This document shows, one piece after another, positions 60,450-64,000 of a DNA stretch of 64,000 nt. A program made the translations under genes and the position numbers. A model generated the notes under the pieces. It did not search any database, was not told where the DNA came from, and was given only the letters and a program-made list of their open reading frames with translations. How positions within the stretch are numbered: position 1 is the stretch's first letter; each line of letters begins with the position of its first letter. The DNA is from Tetraselmis striata (lineage: Eukaryota > Chlorophyta > Chlorodendrophyceae > Chlorodendrales > Chlorodendraceae), in contig VCJN01003156.1 in the NCBI GenBank assembly GCA_006384855.1, positions 1 through 64,000 of the forward strand, written 5' to 3'.

Positions 60450-63400
60450 CCCCCCACCTTGCGCCATCCCCCTCTCTCGCCCTCGGCATGGGTGGACTAC
60501 TCTTGGGACACCTCCGATCACTTCCCTGTCATGCAGTCTTTCCCTGTGGGCGCCATACGTGAGGATACCCGTCCACCTCCCATGCATGAACGCATGTCTG
60601 CAAGGTCCATTCCCAAACCGGCCCACTGCGACTCTCCCTCCGAATGGCCAAAGCCGTTCCGCGATTTTGTCACCGCTAATCCGTTCGCGGTGCTCGCGCC
60701 TCTGGATGACCCAACACTTGTAGATGGCGAGCCCTCCGGAGGGGGTGGATCCCTAGACACCGGCGCCGACCAACTTATCCATGTAGTATGGTCGGCGGCG
60801 CGCGGGGGGTAGGGGTTGCTATCAAACCTAGGCGTCGTGGCCTAGGGCCGCCGCTGCAACGGTCTATCCTAGGTGCGATTAATCATCGGCGCATGGCCTT
60901 TATGGCGTGCTGGGGGTTGATGTCGCTCTAGCGTAGGCAAATAATGTTGCTGCACGGCATAGGGTTCGGACACTGATACGTATTAAGAATTATTTATAAC
61001 CGCCATCGCTAGAGGGAGCGGGCCGTGCAAACGGCGGTTCATGATTTTAAGAAGGGTGGTGGGAGACAGGAGTTCTGGAAGTGGGCGTGCTCTCTCGGTA
61101 AGGGACAGGGTTCATTCGACGACGCAAACGACCATCTTGTACGCGATCCGGTATCGGGGATATTTCATACCGAACCGGGCGAAATCAATGCGTGTTGGGC
61201 GCAGCAAGCACTATCGGGAGCTGCTGCGTGACCCCCACCCCCTAGCACAACGGGTTGCGATATGCCGTCCGGCGTGGGAACACCGCCACGGTACATCGCC
61301 ACCGGGCCCCATTGCTCCCGCACTAAACGGGATTAATGGGCCTATAGCATGGGAGAAACTAGTCAAGGCCCAAGGGCGCAGGATGGGATTATTGCAGAGA
61401 CTGTAAAATTGGCGATATACATACGCCCTGAGGACTGAGTAGCCATATTTTGGCAAGGCATTGCTGATCTTAATAACGGGATATGGACTAAGAACTATAT
61501 TCCCCAGCAACTATATTCGCTGGCTGTGCGGCGTGCACGCGGCCAGGGGCAAGCGGCCCAAGAGGAGCTGGGCAGCGCCCGACACAGGCGCGCACCAGCT
61601 GCCGGCAGCGCGGATGTTCGGCTCTTGCCCAGCTAAAGCCCGGAAAGCGAAGTGCGCAAGCCCATGGCCAGCTCGGCCATAGTATCGGTGCCCCAAAAAG
61701 GCGACTCGACCGTAATGGACAATTATATAGGGGTATTTTGAGTATGGGTGCCGCTATGAAACTCCTTATGACCGTAATTACCCAGCCACGCTTGCATGAC
61801 GTCTGCTAGGCTAACGGAATAATCCGCCGTTGGCAAGCGGGTTTTATGCGGAATGAGGACGGCCCCATGCAAGTCGCCAGCTTGTTCGATATTGCGGCTC
61901 GTCGCCAAGCGTTAGGTCTACCCACATACGCGGGATTTATTGACTTTTGGAAGGGATATGCCACCTACCTCATGAGCTTTAATTCCTAAAACTACAAACC
62001 ATAGCAGTCATAGCTCATATGCTTACCTTCATTAAATCTTTATTTAGGGATATCCTATGGTTCGGGTTAAGACAAGGGTGCCCCCGGGAACACCGTCAGA
62101 CCCATACCCATACATACAGCGTGGCCTCCGACAGGGGTGCCCCGCTTCCCCCATCCTATTTCACACATATGTTAACGACATATTCGATGGGGTAGAACAT
62201 CTATGGTGTGATGTACAAGAGTGCACCGACTCATTAGCAAGGCAACCACTACGGGTGCCATGTTAGTTATACGCGGACGAGGCTATTGGTATCGCATGCT
62301 CATCGTTCGATAACATGCATGCCATGTTCGCCCACTTCACGCAATTGGCGGAGGACCATTTGTGGGATTTGGGGGACTTACGTGTGGGGTGACTGCATTA
62401 GCATTAGGCCGATATTCCGACGAGACCGCGTTACGCGAACAAGCTGCCCGATGGCAGCTTGGGGGGGGGGGGGGGGGGGTAATGGTTGCAAATGAATATA
62501 GGTATTTGGGTTCGGTCACTAAGCCGGATTTAGGTATATGCGGTATATTAGACGACCGGGTTAAGAAGAAGGGTAAACGCTCCATTGAGGCGCTCGATTC
62601 GGTATTCGTCGGTGGACGGGACATGATTCCTATTAATGTGCGTGTGTCCGTCTTAAAAGCATGTGTACTACCGGTTCTAACTCACGGGCGTGAAGTGTGG
62701 GGTATGGATGGAACTAGCGGCGCAAACAAACTACAAACCGTACCCAATCAATGCTTGCGGTGCCTTATTGGGGAGGGTAAAAACTCCCCAGGGGTGGCCA
62801 TCGATGATGCGGGAATTCGATATTGCGCCCATAGAGGCTACGGCCGCTGCAGCACGGGCTCGGGCGTTCCTGAAAGCATTCGACTTGAATATAATAGGTA
62901 TAACCCATTTAGTAGATCAGCCAAGTCGGGCGCGCCCCAACACGAGGATGTCGGGGACTTTGTGGTGGTTAGATCGACTAGCTAGGGCGAACGTAGGGCT
63001 AGCTGAGCGGGCGCACCTTAAACTTGAGGGGAGATCACTAGCCGCGCGCGATGGCGCTAAACTAGTTAAGGCATTGGTGTGGGCGAGTTACGATTCGTCG
63101 GCATTGTTAGCCCGTACTAAAACCTTGGGTATATATGTCCAAGCGTCTTATGCGTCAAACCCGTTGCCACAGTATGGCGCGGGTGTCCCCACGGGGGTTG
63201 TGGCCGGGCTGCACATTATGATACAATTACGCACCCGAGTATTCCCCTTTGCCCGCCGATTGGCCCGGATTCATGCCATGCCTGAGCGCTCCCTTGAACA
63301 CTGCCCGGCATGTGGCGGAAGTGAATCTGAGATTGTCGAACATATGTTGGTGGAGTGCCTACGGTGGGGGTATCACTGTCATAAATTGGGGTTGTTAGTT

Positions 63401-63502
63401 CCGGAGTTTAGGGATTTTATTAGTAGTCAGATTAGTGCGTCGACACCTGAGGACTTAGCTGCCTTTACTTTGGGCGGGGTCCCCCCCTCCCTCCACCCTT
63501 GA
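60450..63502 (+). mobile_element. Non-LTR retrotransposon (LINE), decayed
   Basis: Pieces in the right order across several frames: SWDTSDHFPV near 60490 (the SDHxPV end of an APE-type endonuclease); FKKGGGRQEFWKWACSLGKG at 61050; NGINGPIAWEKLVKA at 61325; NGIIRRWQAGFMRNEDGP at 61810; LPTYAGFIDFWKGY at 61910 (first catalytic Asp region); RGLRQGCPASPILFHTYVND at 62120; LYADEAIGIA at 62265, where the catalytic (F/Y)ADD reads YADE; NEYRYLGSVTK at 62490; and CPACGGSESEIVEHMLVEC at 63300, a CCHC zinc knuckle after RT. In-frame stops (for example before ANGIIRRW and LYADE) and frame changes show it is inactive. The C-terminal part (62690-63502) is still open for 270 codons. Neither end was defined. 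Confidence 0.88.
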
Positions 63503-64000
63503 TTTTACTGGGAATGGAATTTTTTCCCAGTAATTACGGTCAGTGTCAGACCCTCCCTCACATTGCCTTTTTTGTTGCACATGTAATCCTTATCGCACTC
63601 CCGAAATGCTTTGCTCAGCGGGATGGGGCTTTGCCCCAACTCGCATTACTCGAATGGGCCGACGCCCAAACGGGTCGGGCGGACCTGTCGTGGTCAGTGC
63701 CGGGTATTTTCATGGCAGTTTTTTAGCCGGTGATTTAACAGTGAGCGTCCCTACTGCGTGGAGCGGCGGCTGGCGGCTGGCGATGCCTGGTCGGTGGTTG
63801 CTATTGCGGTTCCCGCCTCTGGTGGCCTGTAGCTGGATTTTCTTCTGGATTTCCGTATGGATTTCTGGAATTTTGCATCTAGCACATGTAATCATTTAAC
63901 AGTGTTGGAAATTATATCACCGGCCTCTAATTAATTACAGGGTAGTCATGCAGAATGCCTCGGCAATTTGCTTCACTACAACGGAGCGTCGCCTACCCAG
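63503..64000. other. Downstream flank of the LINE
   Basis: No gene. GCACATGTAATC occurs at about 63580 and 63883 and also at 45599, just after the transposase; such recurrence could mark element 3' ends or be chance. Confidence 0.35.

Overview
This is nuclear DNA of a eukaryote with spliceosomal introns, probably a photosynthetic flagellate. The evidence is an intraflagellar-transport gene (IFT70), a bacterial/plastid-type UMP kinase with a transit-like N-terminus, a GH3 acyl-amido synthetase and CCCTAAA-like telomeric motifs. A green alga is the simplest reading, but other algal lineages are not excluded. Coding exons are very GC-rich, intergenic DNA is close to balanced, and introns carry poly-C and poly-G runs of about 15-35 nt that often sit right beside the splice sites. 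I assembled gene models by hand by joining frames at GT/AG junctions that restore conserved protein families.

Layout: GH127 glycosidase (+, 21-3992); plastid-type UMP kinase (-, 5410-7568) divergent from a SCAMP membrane-trafficking protein (+, 8757-11787); IFT70/TTC30 (+, 14273-18480) convergent with an Abitram homologue (-, 19494-20519); a repeat territory (21.4-27.1 kb) with a 20-copy satellite of 170-194 bp period and two duplicated GC-rich blocks; a mobile-element ORF with a nuclease-like C-terminal domain (-, 27542-29245); about 4 kb of AT-richer DNA with a tandem duplication and a Ty1/copia RNase H relic (33.2-33.5 kb); GH3 (-, 34080-38058); CBM20-GH13 amylase-like enzyme (-, 39379-42370); a broken pogo/DDE-type transposase (+, 42.9-45.3 kb); intronless ATG8 (+, 47049-47426); an SfsA-family gene with an 8-nt micro-exon (+, 49786-52290) convergent with a Fuseless-like membrane protein (-, 52627-53638); a long gene-poor tract; and a decayed LINE (+, 60.45-63.5 kb).

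The host genes do not form one pathway. They are an ordinary mix of carbohydrate metabolism, nucleotide synthesis, trafficking, cilium assembly and autophagy. The most interesting structure lies between the exons: paired poly-C/poly-G tracts in introns, several short dispersed repeat families found almost only in introns, a micro-exon, and the satellite that is open on the minus strand. Three otherwise good genes (GH3, GH13, SfsA-like) each need a single-base correction, which raises either assembly indels or recent inactivation.
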